From positions 744,001-808,000 of the forward strand of contig CP087217.1 in NCBI GenBank assembly GCA_020912385.1: 64,000 nt of DNA, read 5' to 3'. The notes beneath the pieces were generated by a model. It was not told where the DNA came from. It ran no database searches and was given only the letters and a program-made list of their open reading frames with translations. The position numbers were made by a program, and so were the translations under genes. Shown here one piece after another: positions 45,224 through 62,351 of the stretch. The DNA comes from Neofusicoccum parvum. Taxonomy: Eukaryota; Ascomycota; Dothideomycetes; Botryosphaeriales; Botryosphaeriaceae. The stretch's first letter is position 1, and each line of letters begins with the position of its first letter.

Positions 45224-47447
45224 CTACCCAGAATGATAGCTGTTCATGTTGTACTGTATGTTCGGATGACTCAAGGAGCCTGTGCGAAATGTGTTGCTGT
45301 ATGGCTCGTCGAAGGACCCGGGTTGACTCCGTATCCCGGGCATCATGGGGAGAGGGCCGCCGGACACAGCCATCGTCTGACCCATCGCTGGAGATGCCGC
45401 CGACATGGCACCAACCTGGGGCTGAGGGCTGTACGGGTGTTGAGGCGAAAGTTGAGGGTTGTTGCCGAAGGAGTAGTTGACGGTACCAGGGAAGTTGGTA
45501 CTCGACGGAGTGGCGTACGAGGTGTTCGAACTTTGCGCCAGTGAGGTAGTGGAGGAAGGAGAGAAAGATGAATTGGACTGGACTGCCCGCCAGTCGTTGT
45601 AGTTCGACGGCTGGCTGACGTAGCTTGGGTCCCGACTCATAGGGTAGGTAGAGTTGTCGATGTAATTCGAGGGCTGCTTCGCGTCGAACGCAAACCTCTC
45701 ATCGTACACCTGGGGAGGCATCATGGGTGCCTGCTGGTACGCCGGCTGTAGATCACTAGTGTCCGAGAACGGTTTCCCAACCGAAGGGGCATAGGCCCGG
45801 TACCCAGTTGTCTCGGGGAAGAAGCTGTTCACCTGCGGGGGCTGGGCTTCCGGGAGTCCATCAGGAATTCTGTGGGAATAGTCCCAGCTCTGGTTTTCCA
45901 GCTCCAGTTGCCTCGTAGATTGGACCAGGTCCTCTTGCTCCTGGACCGGCGGCTGTTTTAGGGCTTGTTGGGCCTCTTGAGTCTCCACCGACGAGTCTTG
46001 ACGTTGTCGCTTGCGCGTAGAGCCTGAGGCGGCTTTCTTATTCTGAAGGGCGTGCTTGGGGTAGCACTTCATGCTGATCACAGTGTCGCCATCTGCCCTG
46101 AATGATTAGTTTTGCCGGAAAACATGTAGCAAAGCATGACCGGTCGACTCACCAATGCCATCCGTGACAAAGTCCGAATAGTGTTGCGCAAGAGTGTAAA
46201 TGTCGTTCAAGAACATGTCACGCTTCCCCCTGCGGTCATCGCCGTTTTGACTGTCCTGGTCGAACTGCAGAACGCAGTCCTTGGTCGAGTGCACCAAGAG
46301 GTCAATGCCGCTCTCCTGTTGAGCTTGGTGCAACAGGATGTGGACACCGAGGACAAGGCGTTCTGTACACACGCATTAGCGTACGTAGCACAAATTCAGG
46401 CGGCCACTCATCACTCACCGTCTTTCCTCAAATGGTCGGGCTCCTTGTGACGGACCTCCTCCAGACCTGCACACGCAGAGTGCGGGATGGAAGACCACCA
46501 CTCCTCGGGGGTGGATGGCCACCACGGGGGAACAAGAGGGCCGTCCTTGGACTTGGTGCGCTTCTTCATGCCATTCTTCTCGGCCTCTTGCTTCTTCTTC
46601 TTGTCGCTGGCGACATAGGGGTAGTTCGACTGCTTCTTGGGCTCGATTGCTCTGATCCATGCCTTCAGGATGACCTTGCAGGCAAGCTGCTGCATCTGAT
46701 CGAGACGACGGCCCAGGATGGCGATCACCTCCTTGCGATCCTCGATGGGGAAGCGCACGACCTGCTGCTCCTCGGGCTCGATGTCGGCACCGACGACGGA
46801 CCAGTCCTCGTTCTCGTCATCGTCGTCCTCGGCGAGACTCTGGTTGCGTGACGTGGAGCGCTGGCGCTTGCGGGGGCGGGTGGGCTCGGCCCTTGGGCTC
46901 TTGATTTTTACCTTTGACTTTTCGGCTTTCCGCAGCTGCTGATTGGACTGCGAGAAGCTCGCACGGCGGCTCTCGTCAGAGTCGGTCGTCACTTGACTCG
47001 CAACGTCGACCCACTCTGGCTCGTCGCTAGCTGCGGCACGGTCAGCGGGGGGCTCGTCATCTGTGCTGCCGGCTTCGGCTGCGGGCGGGACACAAACGGT
47101 AGATTTGCGGGCCACCGCGGCCAAAGGCTGGCGGCAGGCCGTCGACGTAGGAAACGAGGTCGCGCCAGGCGGCGGAGCGGGCCAGCTGCGGGCGCAGGTA
47201 GTCGAGCTTGTCGGAGCGCAGCTCGAAGGGCTCGCCGCGGTCGTCGAGGCCGAACACCACGAAGGCGGAGGCCGCGATGTTGCAGTCCCTCCGGAGCGCT
47301 TGGGCGATGGCCCGCGACTGCGATGGGGCCTAGCGAGCAACAGGTTAGCGCGGCCGTTGACTGGCTGGGAAATGCGGGGTACTGGTGAGGGCTGATACGC
47401 ACGGGCGCCGTTCGCGGTTGTTGAGAGCTAACGCTCTGGGTGCTCAT
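45224..47447 (-). CDS. YDR124W-like (DUF2841) protein
   Basis: Five exons, 47447-47403, 47329-47116, 47060-46419, 46362-46153 and 46092-45224, give 659 residues. Four introns are 55-73 nt; the second donor (GTGGCC) is weak, so that border is the least certain. The N-terminal part contains FVVFGLDDRGEPFELRSDKL. A charged linker with NLS-like RPRKRQRSTSRNQS precedes the conserved helical bundle: FPIEDRKEVIAILGRRLDQM, VPPWWPSTPEEWWSS, RHKEPDHLRKDERLVLGVHI and LLVHSTKDCVLQF. The C-terminal 270 residues are Gln/Pro/Ser/Tyr-rich, like a transactivation region. The bundle is that of yeast YDR124W and of a member of the subtelomeric hrmA-associated clusters of Aspergillus fumigatus, which affect colony morphology. 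The biochemical role is unknown; a nuclear regulator is my inference from the NLS and tail. Confidence 0.85.
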
Positions 47448-50038
47448 CCTGCTCGCTGCTTGGGGAGGTGTGGCATCGAGCGAGCTTTTGGAGCTGGGCT
47501 GCGGGTGCCATTTTGCGCTGCCGGCAGGCGCCAGCCTGCAATCGGCCGGGTGCTGGACCATCGTGGCGGAGCGGCGCGAGAGGTCGAGGGCGGCTTGTTA
47601 AGCGGGTCTGTCGATGCAAGCCAGCTCAGCACGAGCGTGCTCTAGGCCCAAACAGTGCGCTTCTTCCGCGACTCGTCGCATGCACCAAGGCCGCGGATTC
47701 TGGCATCGCAGGTGTTAGTCGCGGGCGCTATCGCTGGTTACGACGGAAACATGGTTGGCGGGCGGGCGGGAGTGCCTGGAGGCAGGAGAGGGCAGGAAAC
47801 GGTCCGGAAGCTGCGCCCAACTTAAATACCAGCCGTGGCGGCCGCCTTATCGGCGACGCTGATGCGGCTGCAATTAAGGACTGACTGACCTTTGAACCTT
47901 ACCCGTCCCGTGCCTGGCCGCGACGGGAGAACTAGCAGCGGTCGGTGCTTGGCGGCAGATCGTGGGCAATCAAGCGCGGAGCGAGACAGCGCGGATGCTG
48001 CGGAGAGAAATGGATGCGGCAGTGGTGCTGGCCTCGCCACCGGGTGGGCGAGCGCGAGCTCGGGGGCAGGCGAAGCAGCCTGTCCGTGGGCGGCGCGCAC
48101 GGGATCGGAGGGCGGCGGCGACGGCGGCGGCGGCGGTTGCTGCTGCTGCTGCGCTGCTGCTTGCTGCTGCACGACAACAGGCGCGTGGCAGCTGATCTGG
48201 CGGAAGGGAGAGGGAGCGCGGTGGTAAGGCCGCGAGACGGAGGTGAGATGGTTGCACGTGGGCGATTATTGGCGGAGCGCTGTGCCGCACGACACAGAGG
48301 CCCGGATAAGATCGATGGAAGGCGCAGGGCGCTCACGGGTGACAGGCGTGCAAGGCAGCGATGAAACAAACGACGATAAGCGACCAGCTGGCTCTCTGCC
48401 AGGACAAAACTCTGTTGCTCCCGCGAAACCTGACCGGCGTCGGGCTGGTATAAGAAGGACTCAGGGCCATGCCAGCTGCCACCCACCCCCCGCCGCGCAC
48501 CCCCGGGCATGTGCAGACGAGGCGAGGCAGCGTGCGTGCGCGGTGATACAAAACGAAAGAAAATTGCCAGGCCCTGAGCGGCGCCGCGCGGTGGAGCTGC
48601 CCGGCAAGAGGTGGCCGCTGGGGGCGCAGCCGGGGCGCGGGACGCCGCCGCATGCTCGCATCGATCTGGCGGCCAGCTCCACGCGTGGCGGGCGAGATTG
48701 CCCGCGCCAGCGGTGTGTGCGCGGGCGCCTGGGAGGCGTGGAAGCGCACGCAGGATGATGAAACCAAGCCGAACCCTGGCCTTGGCAACGCTCTGGCGCC
48801 GTCGCGGACTGCCCGTTCTGAGGCGCAAGTGCGCGCAAGGGGCGATCAAACCGGCCGCGATGCTGCGGAGAGGCCGGGGAGCCAGGCGGAGATCATCGGG
48901 ACGCCTTTCCGCTGCCGCCGATTGCGCGTGTGCGACACGAGGCCGCAGAACGCCGCTGCTCCACCGACCGGGGACAGGAGAAAAAAATCTTGCGCGCCGG
49001 GCGGGCAGATCTGATGAGACCCATCGCATCGAGATACACACGCAGCGGACAGCGCCCGCCAGATCTCGCGCGCCCGCGCGATCTCACTCGCTCACAGGGT
49101 CGCAGGGCCTCGCGCGGGGCCTGTCCGCCCGCTACTTAGCGTGACACGGCCGCCAGCGCGCGCGCCGGACCGCCGCTCTGCGTCCGCGATCCCCAGACCG
49201 CACCTCGCAGGCGCCAGCCGTTTGACGCGCACTCGGCCGCCCGTCGCAGCCACCACCGCGCAACCAGGCCAGCCAGCCGCCCCCTCCCTCATTCCTGCCC
49301 CAGGAATAGTCCGCGACGGCTCGCGTACCTGGGCTCCCGGCGGGCCGGCCGCTCGACTATGACCGAAGCATCGAGTCTACCAGGGCCTGCTCAGCCCTAG
49401 GCACCGCCGCCCGTCCTCCGCGCAAAAAACAACGTGCCTGGCATCGCGCGCCCGCAACCCGGGGCGAGCGGTGACTGTTCCGGTCCCTGTCCTGTCCGCC
49501 AAAATGAACTCGCAGCCCGGTCCTGAGAGTCTCGATGCCGCCTGACAGCAGCCCCAAAAGCAATTATCTGCAACGCGCAACGGGCAAGCGAGCCAGGACG
49601 GGCAGCTCCCACCCCCAAACGGGCGGCAGACCACCAGCCGGGCGCGGGCAGCAGCTCCCGGACGGGTGCGCTGCGCGGCAGCCCGCGGGCGTGCGTGATG
49701 TGTGTTCAAACAGGCCTCGACGATGTCGGTCGATGTCGAGTCACTCGACCGCTGGCCCTTGGCGCGTCCCCCGGCCTACACTTTCCTTTCTCAGCCCAGT
49801 ACATATTAGTGTCTACCTATCCACCTACGTACAGCCATTCGTCTCTCCCGCACGCCCCTGCGCCTGCCACCCGGCATTGCGCAACTTGCATCCCCGTGCG
49901 GCCAGGCCCGCCCGCAGCGAGCAGCCGCTGCACCACACCTGGCTGCCAGCAGCTCTCGCTTGCCGGAGGCGCCGGCCTGGGCCGCACACGTCGACCGCAG
50001 ACCGGGCTGCTGGGCAGCGGCTAGCATCTGCCAGCATC
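47448..50038. other. Large GC-rich intergenic region with long shadow frames
   Basis: 2.6 kb upstream of the YDR124W-like gene and downstream of the YCF1-type gene. The high GC content leaves long open frames on both strands (up to 369 codons), but they overlap each other, are Arg/Ala/Pro-rich with no domain, and none is credible. It likely holds a long promoter and 5' leader of the YDR124W-like gene. A GGC/TGC trinucleotide block is listed separately. Confidence 0.45.
48110..48172. repeat. GGC/TGC trinucleotide repeats
   Basis: A GGC-rich run (about 48110-48136) passes directly into a TGC-rich run (48137-48170). Both are interrupted. The block lies in the presumed promoter or leader of the YDR124W-like gene. 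Confidence 0.75.
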
Positions 50039-55261
<5,223 letters not shown>

Positions 55262-55664
55262 TGAAGTTGTCGCTGCACTGTAGGCGGTCGAAGTGTCCAC
55301 GCTGCGCGAGAGGGGACGGGGGAGGAGGAGGGGTGTGGCCACGGAGAGGTGTTGAGAGGATGTGTAAGCACGACCAGAGACCGGGGCCGCCTTTTTAGTA
55401 GAAGAGAAGGGCCAACGGGACGATCGGGCTTCCAAACGTCACTCAGGTAAGCGGATAAGCTCCACGGATCGCCCGAAGGCATTAGCTTGCCAAGCCCGCC
55501 CACTTTAGCGGAACGTGCGGAGTTAATCCTCGGCGATACACGCCGGCGCGTCAGGCCGCCCTCGTTGCCATCACGCCGAAGCTGCTCGAATAGCCTTGGG
55601 GTGATTATTCATGTAGGCGGTGGCGCGCGTGTGCTGCCCGCCGAGAGTACTATCTACAGCCGCC
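55262..55664. promoter_or_regulatory. Promoter region of the YCF1-type gene
   Basis: About 400 bp between the YCF1-type start and the stop of the next minus-strand gene. No other feature is seen. Confidence 0.5.
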
Positions 55665-58178
55665 CTATTTGCTGTCCGCAAACTCGATGTGCTGAGCGCC
55701 ACCAGCGTCAGTCATGGTCGCATCCGTGTCCGCGCTCCTGCCCGCCCCAGATGCCATCTCAGCCACCAAGCCCGCTCCCTTCTCCGCCATTTCCGGCTGC
55801 TGCTGCTGACCTTCAAGCCATTCCTTCGCCGACATGTGCCCAAATCCAGAGTCGTTGTCGTCGTCACCGTCTACTGATCCGCTGGTTTCGTAGGGAGGAG
55901 GTTGCTCAGCATCTTGAGTAAGTTCGTCACGGAACAGCATGCTGTCTCCGGAGACGAAATCCTGGGCTTCTGTTAATATGGCAGAGGCCTATGCGCTCTC
56001 AGCTGAACCGGAGCACTTACGGCGAGGGCTTGGGGAGTCTCCTCGAAGGGCCGGTTCAACGCCTTCTCACTAGCGTAGACAAGCAGAACCTCACGACTTT
56101 CCATAGCAGCGGCGGTAAGAACGTCGACTTCAGAGATGCGCTGCAAATATACGGTCAGCATTCAACCATCCATGATGCAGTCCAGTCTCACTCACCGACT
56201 TGGATATTTGGCCCGTGCTGTCATAGTGAATTCTCCACCAGTCTGTCGAAGTCCGTGCGGCCGCCGCCTTGTCAAGCTCTATAGCCTCGTCTGTGTTCTC
56301 ATCGGAATTTGGAGCACGCCGGTCCTTGATGTATGTCACAGCAGGGTCCGTCGAGATCCCACATAGCTGGTACTTGCTTTTCGGGGTAATTTCTGTTCCT
56401 TCAGACGGCTCCTTGAGAAGATTGGAGAGCTGTTCATACGCCTCGCGTGCCTTGTCCTTCTCGGTCTTGAGAACTGACTTTAATTTCAGTAAAATTTTCT
56501 TTGCGCAGGTGGAAATCTACAGTACCTTCGAGCTTTCTCTTAACTCTGTCATAGACCCCTTGTAGTTGCCGGTGGAGTCTGGCATCGCGTTCGGCGTTGG
56601 GGTTGGGCATTGGTTCGCCCTGTGAGTTTAGGGGTTCCATGGTCATAGCAGACATGGCTACCTCAAGCAAGTCCAGCGCGTTCCCTGTCTTACCATTGTA
56701 GCTGAATCTGGAATGCTTCTGAGCCTCCTGGTCGATCAGCGCAAGCTTCTTCTTTTCCTCGGCGCGATCCTTCCTCATTTGTTTGGCTCTAGCCTCATGT
56801 TCTGTCATGTATCTGTCGACATACCATGACAGCGGTATGTCCATGTTCAAGCCTGTGGCATTCGAGTCTGGCTGCTTCACCATCATCACAAGAACTTCAG
56901 CGACGCTGCTGATTGACGCATGTACTTCCTTGGAACCATCTGGGTCATTTGCCCAAATGGTGTCGTCGAGAACGTCGTAGAGCGATGCGGGCGGATCATC
57001 ACCACGGTTGCTTAGGGTGGGTGTCAGACACTTGAAGCTCGGATTTGATACATCTCCAGGCCTTGTTTCCTCAGCTGTAGTTTGGAATAGCTTCCCATGA
57101 CCAGCTTCAGGTTCGAGATGCGTTGCGGCGTTGTGCCAAGCCTCAAGGAACCTCACTGCTTGAGTATCGCCGGCACTGCCGTGGCTGCCGTCGATCTGGG
57201 TCAGAGGCTCGACGCTTCCATATGCACGTTCCGTGTAGTCCAGAAAAGCCATAATCCTCTGTGTCTCCTGAATGATATCCAGTCGATGGTCGTCCTGGCG
57301 CTGGTTGTCAAGATCAATCGTTTGGGGGAGAGCGATCGGGCTTCCAGACCACCATTGCGGGTCTTGGCCGTAATTCGGGAGTACATGGTTCTTCATGAGA
57401 AGCGCATTGTGGGATTCGGGGATGGTGTTCAGGATGGTGAGGAGTGATGAAAGATAGTCTTGCGAAGGTAGGGGCTTCAGGAAAGCTGGCTCGCCCGGCT
57501 CCCTCTTGCGCTGGGCGGGAGGCGGGTCTGGGACGGTGCTTGATACGGTTGTCATGGCCCATTGGTTCTGCTCGTAGTACTCCCGGGTGGCAGGGCCAAA
57601 CTGGACGCCAGAAGCACCCACCACGCCGGTCTCCTGGCCTGCGCCTGCATCTGTCGAGGCTGTCAGCGTCTGGCTCGCGTGGCACCTTTTTGCGAGCGCA
57701 CCCAGGACCTGGGAGTCTCCCACGCCGGAATCATGCATACTGTTACTCGGGGTATTGGGTCGGGTGGCAGCAGTGCTCTGGGGGTATTGGGTGAGGGATT
57801 CGTTCGCATGGTCGATTTGGAAAGCTGCTCGCGCAGTCGTCAGGCACCGCTGCGCAGGCGCGAAGAGCCACGCGTGGAGCACTCACAAGGTATTCCGGCG
57901 TACTGATTGCTGCCGCCATCGCGGTCCTGCGAGAACAGGGTTTCATCGTACTTGTCCGAGGCGTAGCGGTTGGGGTCCTGCTCGTAGTTGCCGATGGCGC
58001 GGTCCAGGTCGCCGTTCGCATCCTGCACGCGCACCAGTCAGCTCATGCGGCGGCGGGCGGAGAGCGCATCGCGTACCTTGATGTAGCGCGGGGCGAACTT
58101 GACGTCAGGCTTGCCGCCGGTGACAATCTCGCAGAAGCTGAGGAACCTGTCGACGTCCTCCTGCGACGGTTCCGCCAT
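55665..58178 (-). CDS. UBA/UIM-like ubiquitin-binding protein
   Basis: Six exons, 58178-58077, 58022-57887, 57824-56526, 56473-56196, 56140-56021 and 55961-55665, give 743 residues; introns are 52-62 nt. The N-terminus folds like a UBA: SQEDVDRFLSFCEIVTGG and, across the first intron, DANGDLDRAIGNYEQDPNRY. A UIM-like helix may lie in the next exon (HANESLTQYPQS). The large central part begins FLKPLPSQDYLSSLLTILNT and contains WWRIHYDSTGQISKSRIS near residue 600; a coiled segment (RAKQMRKDRAEEKKKLALID) lies between. The last 100 residues are acidic and end in a Gln-rich stretch. The layout matches fungal proteins named ubiquitin interaction motif protein, distantly like USP25/28 deubiquitinases. 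I see no clear Cys-box or His-box, so catalytic activity is not supported. The start is the first ATG (MAEPSQEDVD). Confidence 0.78.
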
Positions 58179-58757
58179 GTTGGGACGGGGATGGGCGGTG
58201 TAGAAGCTACCACTGGTGCATGAGGGTTGTGCTTGCTGCGATAGGCTGGCTCTAGGCAAGCATTGCGCGGGTCGGGTGCTTGCAAAGTTTTGGAGCAGCG
58301 AGGAAGCTGCACTGGCTCTGGCGACCCCGCGGAAGCTTCGATGGAAGCCGCGTAGCTTGTGCGATGACGCGTTGGCCCGTGCGCCACCGCTGCCCGGCAC
58401 AGGAGGTCGACCGGGAGTTGAAGCATTCATCCGGATGCACATGGTCCTTAGAAGAGCTGCCAAAGCCATCTGATCAGACAGTTCAGCTGCCCATTGGAAA
58501 GAGGATGTCCGGAGTCCTTTCGCGCTAGCCGTCTGCTCCCTAGCAAGGCTCTTCTGCAGTGACTCCTGCTTGACATACTTTGACATACTACTTGATCCCA
58601 GGGAGTAGGGAAGTGGTCATCATTTTGATCCCCCGACGCCGGATAATGCTTCTATGGCTCCCAAACAGGGCCCACGCTAGTCGTACAATGCGTTCTGTCC
58701 CCGCGCAGAAACGTATGCTATAATACACCCCCCATCATCATTTTCCCATGGCCGCCG
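58179..58757. promoter_or_regulatory. Promoter region of the UBA/UIM-like gene
   Basis: About 580 bp between the UBA/UIM-like start and the PET127 stop, both minus strand. No coding content is supported. Confidence 0.5.
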
Positions 58758-61559
58758 TTATCTTTTCTTTCCGAAGAGCCAACTCATGTATCCATCAACC
58801 CCGTTAATCTCGTCTGCTGGTGCGACTGTGGGTGCCGCCGGGTTCCCCTCTGTCGTCAGTGCCCAGCCTTCCCGAGGCTGGTACACAACCGTCTCCTTGC
58901 CTTTTTGTGCCTCGTCCTTCTCCTCGCGCCATTTTCGGCCTTGCTTGCTGATGTCGCGCAATTTCTGCTGGTAGTAATTGAGTACTCTCTCCTCCTCGCC
59001 ATGATCCTCTTCCTGCAACGTAGGATCCACAAAGAGAACACTCCGCCGCTTCTTGCTCTCGGCATAGCGGCGGTATGCGTCCTTCGCTGCAACTTCTTCA
59101 AACTGATAAGCCACCTCCCAGTCCGTTTGTTCCGTCACAAATTTGACGCGATCGACGTACTCCCCGTTGATCTTGCTGCGTGTGAAGAGCTTCAAACAAA
59201 GAAGCGGTCCAGAATATGCTTCCTCTTCAGCCTTGCTGCTTTCACTAACAATCGGTGTTTCCGTTATCGACCCGACGGAAATGTTCTCGCTGGATCTTTG
59301 GGCATTTTCTAGTATCTCCTTTTCGAGCGCTTCAGGTTGAGCATGTGGGGCGAGGGAGCTCCATGCTGGTTCCTCGTCCGGAATTTCAAAAAGCTCCGGC
59401 ATTATTACGGCGTCGATACTCGGATTTTCAGGTATGGCAGGATGATCTACCAGACGGACAGTGACGTCCTCTTCCTGATCTTGATTAGAATCCGTATCTT
59501 CAGGCATCTCCTCGTGTTCTAAGCCAAGGACCCTCCGTTCCCATGCCTCTGTCCTAGCTTTATTGGTGTCCTGGATCTTTTGGACTTCCTCTTCCGGCAT
59601 TGGCTCAGCGAAGATGTACATGAAGGGTTCGCTGCCCTCTCGAGTCTCAAAGTGGAAGCGGATAGACTAAAAACAATTAACGGACATGTCTTTCATAGCA
59701 GGAGGTCTGGATACTCACAGTCTCTGGAAACTTCTCCGTCGCAATGTTCAGCGCTTTATTGAGGAGGTCGACACTCAAACGGAACTCTTGGTCTCCCAAG
59801 TGACGCGTCCCGTCTATGGTGTTGTGAAGCGCTCTGTCCATTTCCTCTATGCTAACGTACTGGAAGCCGAAGATGCGCTCAATGTTGTGGAATGCAACGA
59901 AGATGCCATCCATTCGCCCCATGCGAGCCTGTAGCGAGTACTTGAGCATAGTCGACCTGATCATGTCGTAGTACTCGCGCTCGAACGACTCGAACTTGCC
60001 GGTGTCAGACTTGATCTGATAGCCGGTGTTTTGCTCCCATTCGGACACATCCATACGAATCGAGACGACAGCACGGGTCTTCAGATCAAACATGCCGGTA
60101 CCCGGTAGGCGATTATCCTGCGCGTCAAGCTGGGACCGCATGAGCATGTCTCCTTGGGTTGTGTAGTGATACGACTCTGGGACTCCACGCTCCTCGTCTG
60201 AGATCTGGTTGGGATGTCCTCTGCGGTAGCGTTCGAATTCATCAGTCGGCAGAGTTAAAAGCTTTTCCATAGACCGACCCAACATGCTCAGAACATTGGC
60301 TGTATCGTATTGCTTGTCAGCATCGATGGCGTAGGTACCGTTCTTCCATCGCAGGAAAATAGCGGCAGGCAGACGATTGATCCGAGTAAAGGTGTCAAGC
60401 TTTTCCGGGAATCCCTTGGATAGCATTGAGAGGTTCAGGCGTCGCCAATTTGACAGTAGGAAATGGAAATGGGCAAGTACAGCAGTCATGCTCGATGTGG
60501 AGCCGACATAGCGCTTGTCAAGGTCGCGGGCCAGATCGGAAAGAGTCTCGTCCTGGGACGAAGTGATATACCTCTTCAGTAGGTCAAAGTTGAAATCCGC
60601 AACTGGCATGATCTTCTGCAAGTATGGATCAAAGTTATACACCTGAGACCTTGGATCCTGAAGATGGCATACACCGGGACTGGAGGATCTGTCAGCTTCC
60701 GAAAATCCGCCACTCCATCACTAACACGTACTTGAACAATACACGGTCTAGCCCGTAGGAGAGATGGGGGATTGGCGGCTGCTCCACATCGATCGCTGTC
60801 GCTGTTAGCAGAGTAGGGACTAGGGTGAAGCGTTGGCTTACGCGTAAGCTGAGCATCCTGGGCCGAAACGCTATCAGTGAAGTCTCGATTCGGACGCTTC
60901 TTTCGGGATTTATTGACGCGCTTAAGAGCTTGCTCCAGCGTTTCCCCCTTGTCTGGCCTCTTGGTTTGTTTGGCTGCCTGTGCTAAAACTTCAGCAGCAC
61001 CATTTTCGCTGGCCTCTAGCAACACCTTGCCAATATCACGACCCTGCCCGTCGTCTTTTGCGGCTTTCGCGGCTTTCGCGGCTTTCGCGGCTTTCTTCGC
61101 AGCTTTTTTGGCAGCCGCCTTCTGTTGCTTCCGCTGCTGGCGTAGCCGTCCCTTCGTCGGTTTCGCAGGCCCTACGCCGGTGCCGTCGACTTTTGTGCCA
61201 TCCTCGACCTTCTGCGGTTCCTCTTTCGCGACGGGGTTCGGCGCAATCGCCGGGTCCTTGCTTTCCACCTTGCGCACCACTGGCGAGGCATCGGCCTGCT
61301 CTGTCTTCTTTTTCTGCTTGTGTTTGCGGCTTCTCACCTGCCGTGCCGGTGGTGGCGGCGGGGGCGCCTCAGGCTCACGGGCGAGGTCTTGGCTGGGCGC
61401 ATTGCGCAGAACGTTCGACGAGTGGTAATAGGCGGCGCGAAAAGAATCAAGAGCTCGGAAGCTCAGCACGGGCGGAGCTCTGCGCTGGCTGCGGAGGCAT
61501 GGCAAGCAGACGTAGGGACGGGGGGCTCGCAGGCGGCGTGTACAGGAGCGGCCGAGCAT
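58758..61559 (-). CDS. PET127: Pet127-family mitochondrial protein
   Basis: Four exons, 61559-60842, 60795-60732, 60679-59719 and 59666-58758, give 883 residues; introns are 46, 52 and 52 nt. The second exon is only 64 nt and carries the family hallmark PHLSYGLDRVLFN. The N-terminus is a basic mitochondrial presequence (MLGRSCTRRLRAPRPYVCL). Next come Lys/Ala-rich and acidic linkers including a KAA tract. The core starts VYNFDPYLQKIMPVADFNFD and runs through LSDLARDLDKRYVGSTSSMT, HFHFLLSNWRRLNLS, SYHYTTQGDMLMRSQLDAQD and GTGMFDLKTRAVVSIRMDVS, to HNIERIFGFQYVSIEEMDRA. Yeast Pet127 is a membrane-associated mitochondrial protein acting in RNA processing and decay, and it interacts with the mitochondrial RNA polymerase in fungi. 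The core contains a nuclease-like segment (GMFDLKTRAVVSI). The ATG at 61559 is used; no earlier in-frame ATG exists. Confidence 0.92.
61061..61099. repeat. KAA codon repeat inside PET127
   Basis: Repeated ggctttcgc units on the plus strand encode (KAA)n on the minus strand, within a Lys/Ala-rich linker. Replication slippage could change its length. Confidence 0.8.
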
Positions 61560-62351
61560 TGGGCGCGCAGCAGGAAAGCGCACAGTAGCAGAAGCGAGAT
61601 AGAAGGCGGGTTGGGCGGGCTGTCAGGCGTGGAGGTGCTGTACGCGAAACGGCGTTGATGTTGCTCAGCGCGAAAAAAAGTGATGATCCTCTGATTCTCG
61701 GCGGCGACAGGGGGCCGCGGCACCGCGAAAACAGCGTTAGGTAGCCGGGCTTTCCTGTTCCGGGCAGTAAAAAACGCGGCGCGCCAGCGCTCCAAGGCCG
61801 GCGTGAAGGCCCCTGCCGGGGCGTCTGACAGCGGCTGGGCGCGCGACGCGCGAGACGCCGGGCACGCCCATGGGACGCGGTGCCAATACGAGTGCGAAAT
61901 CACAGGCGGTGGCTCGTGTTGCGCGCGGTCTGTCGCTGTCTGTCGCGTCGGGGCCCGCCCCTAAGCGCCATACAGTTAATCCACTGACGTATTCCCGCAG
62001 CTGGCAACCCTGCATCACCCGCTCCAAAGCTCACCTCTCGCTCCCCTCTCCAGCCTCTCACCGTCTCCCGCCCCGAGGGCCATGCCCGCTGCGCCCACGC
62101 TGAATCGCACAGGCGATGGACGGCCTGCCCCAGCCCGTGGCCCCTCTTGACGCATCCCTTCCCGCCCCGCTGGTTATGTCCGCCGCTATCCAAATTGCAT
62201 GCGCGCCCGGCCAGCCCACGACACAGCAGCGCCGCCCCAGCCTCGACCGCGTCCACACCAACTCCGCCTGAGGCCCGCCAGGCCGAGTCCCCGCTGCTAA
62301 ACGCCCTGCGCCGTCCACCCACTCCGCGCGCCCCGCCGCGACAGCTCCGCG
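61560..62351. promoter_or_regulatory. Divergent promoter region, PET127 / PH-LRR gene
   Basis: About 790 bp between two divergent genes. The right half is GC- and pyrimidine-rich (62030-62340), as is common for fungal 5' leaders. No gene is seen. Confidence 0.5.

Noticed and set aside
47932..49041. 369-codon minus-strand frame in the GC-rich gap
   Set aside because: Arg/Ala/Ser-rich, overlaps other equally long frames on both strands, no domain; a product of few stop codons at high GC.
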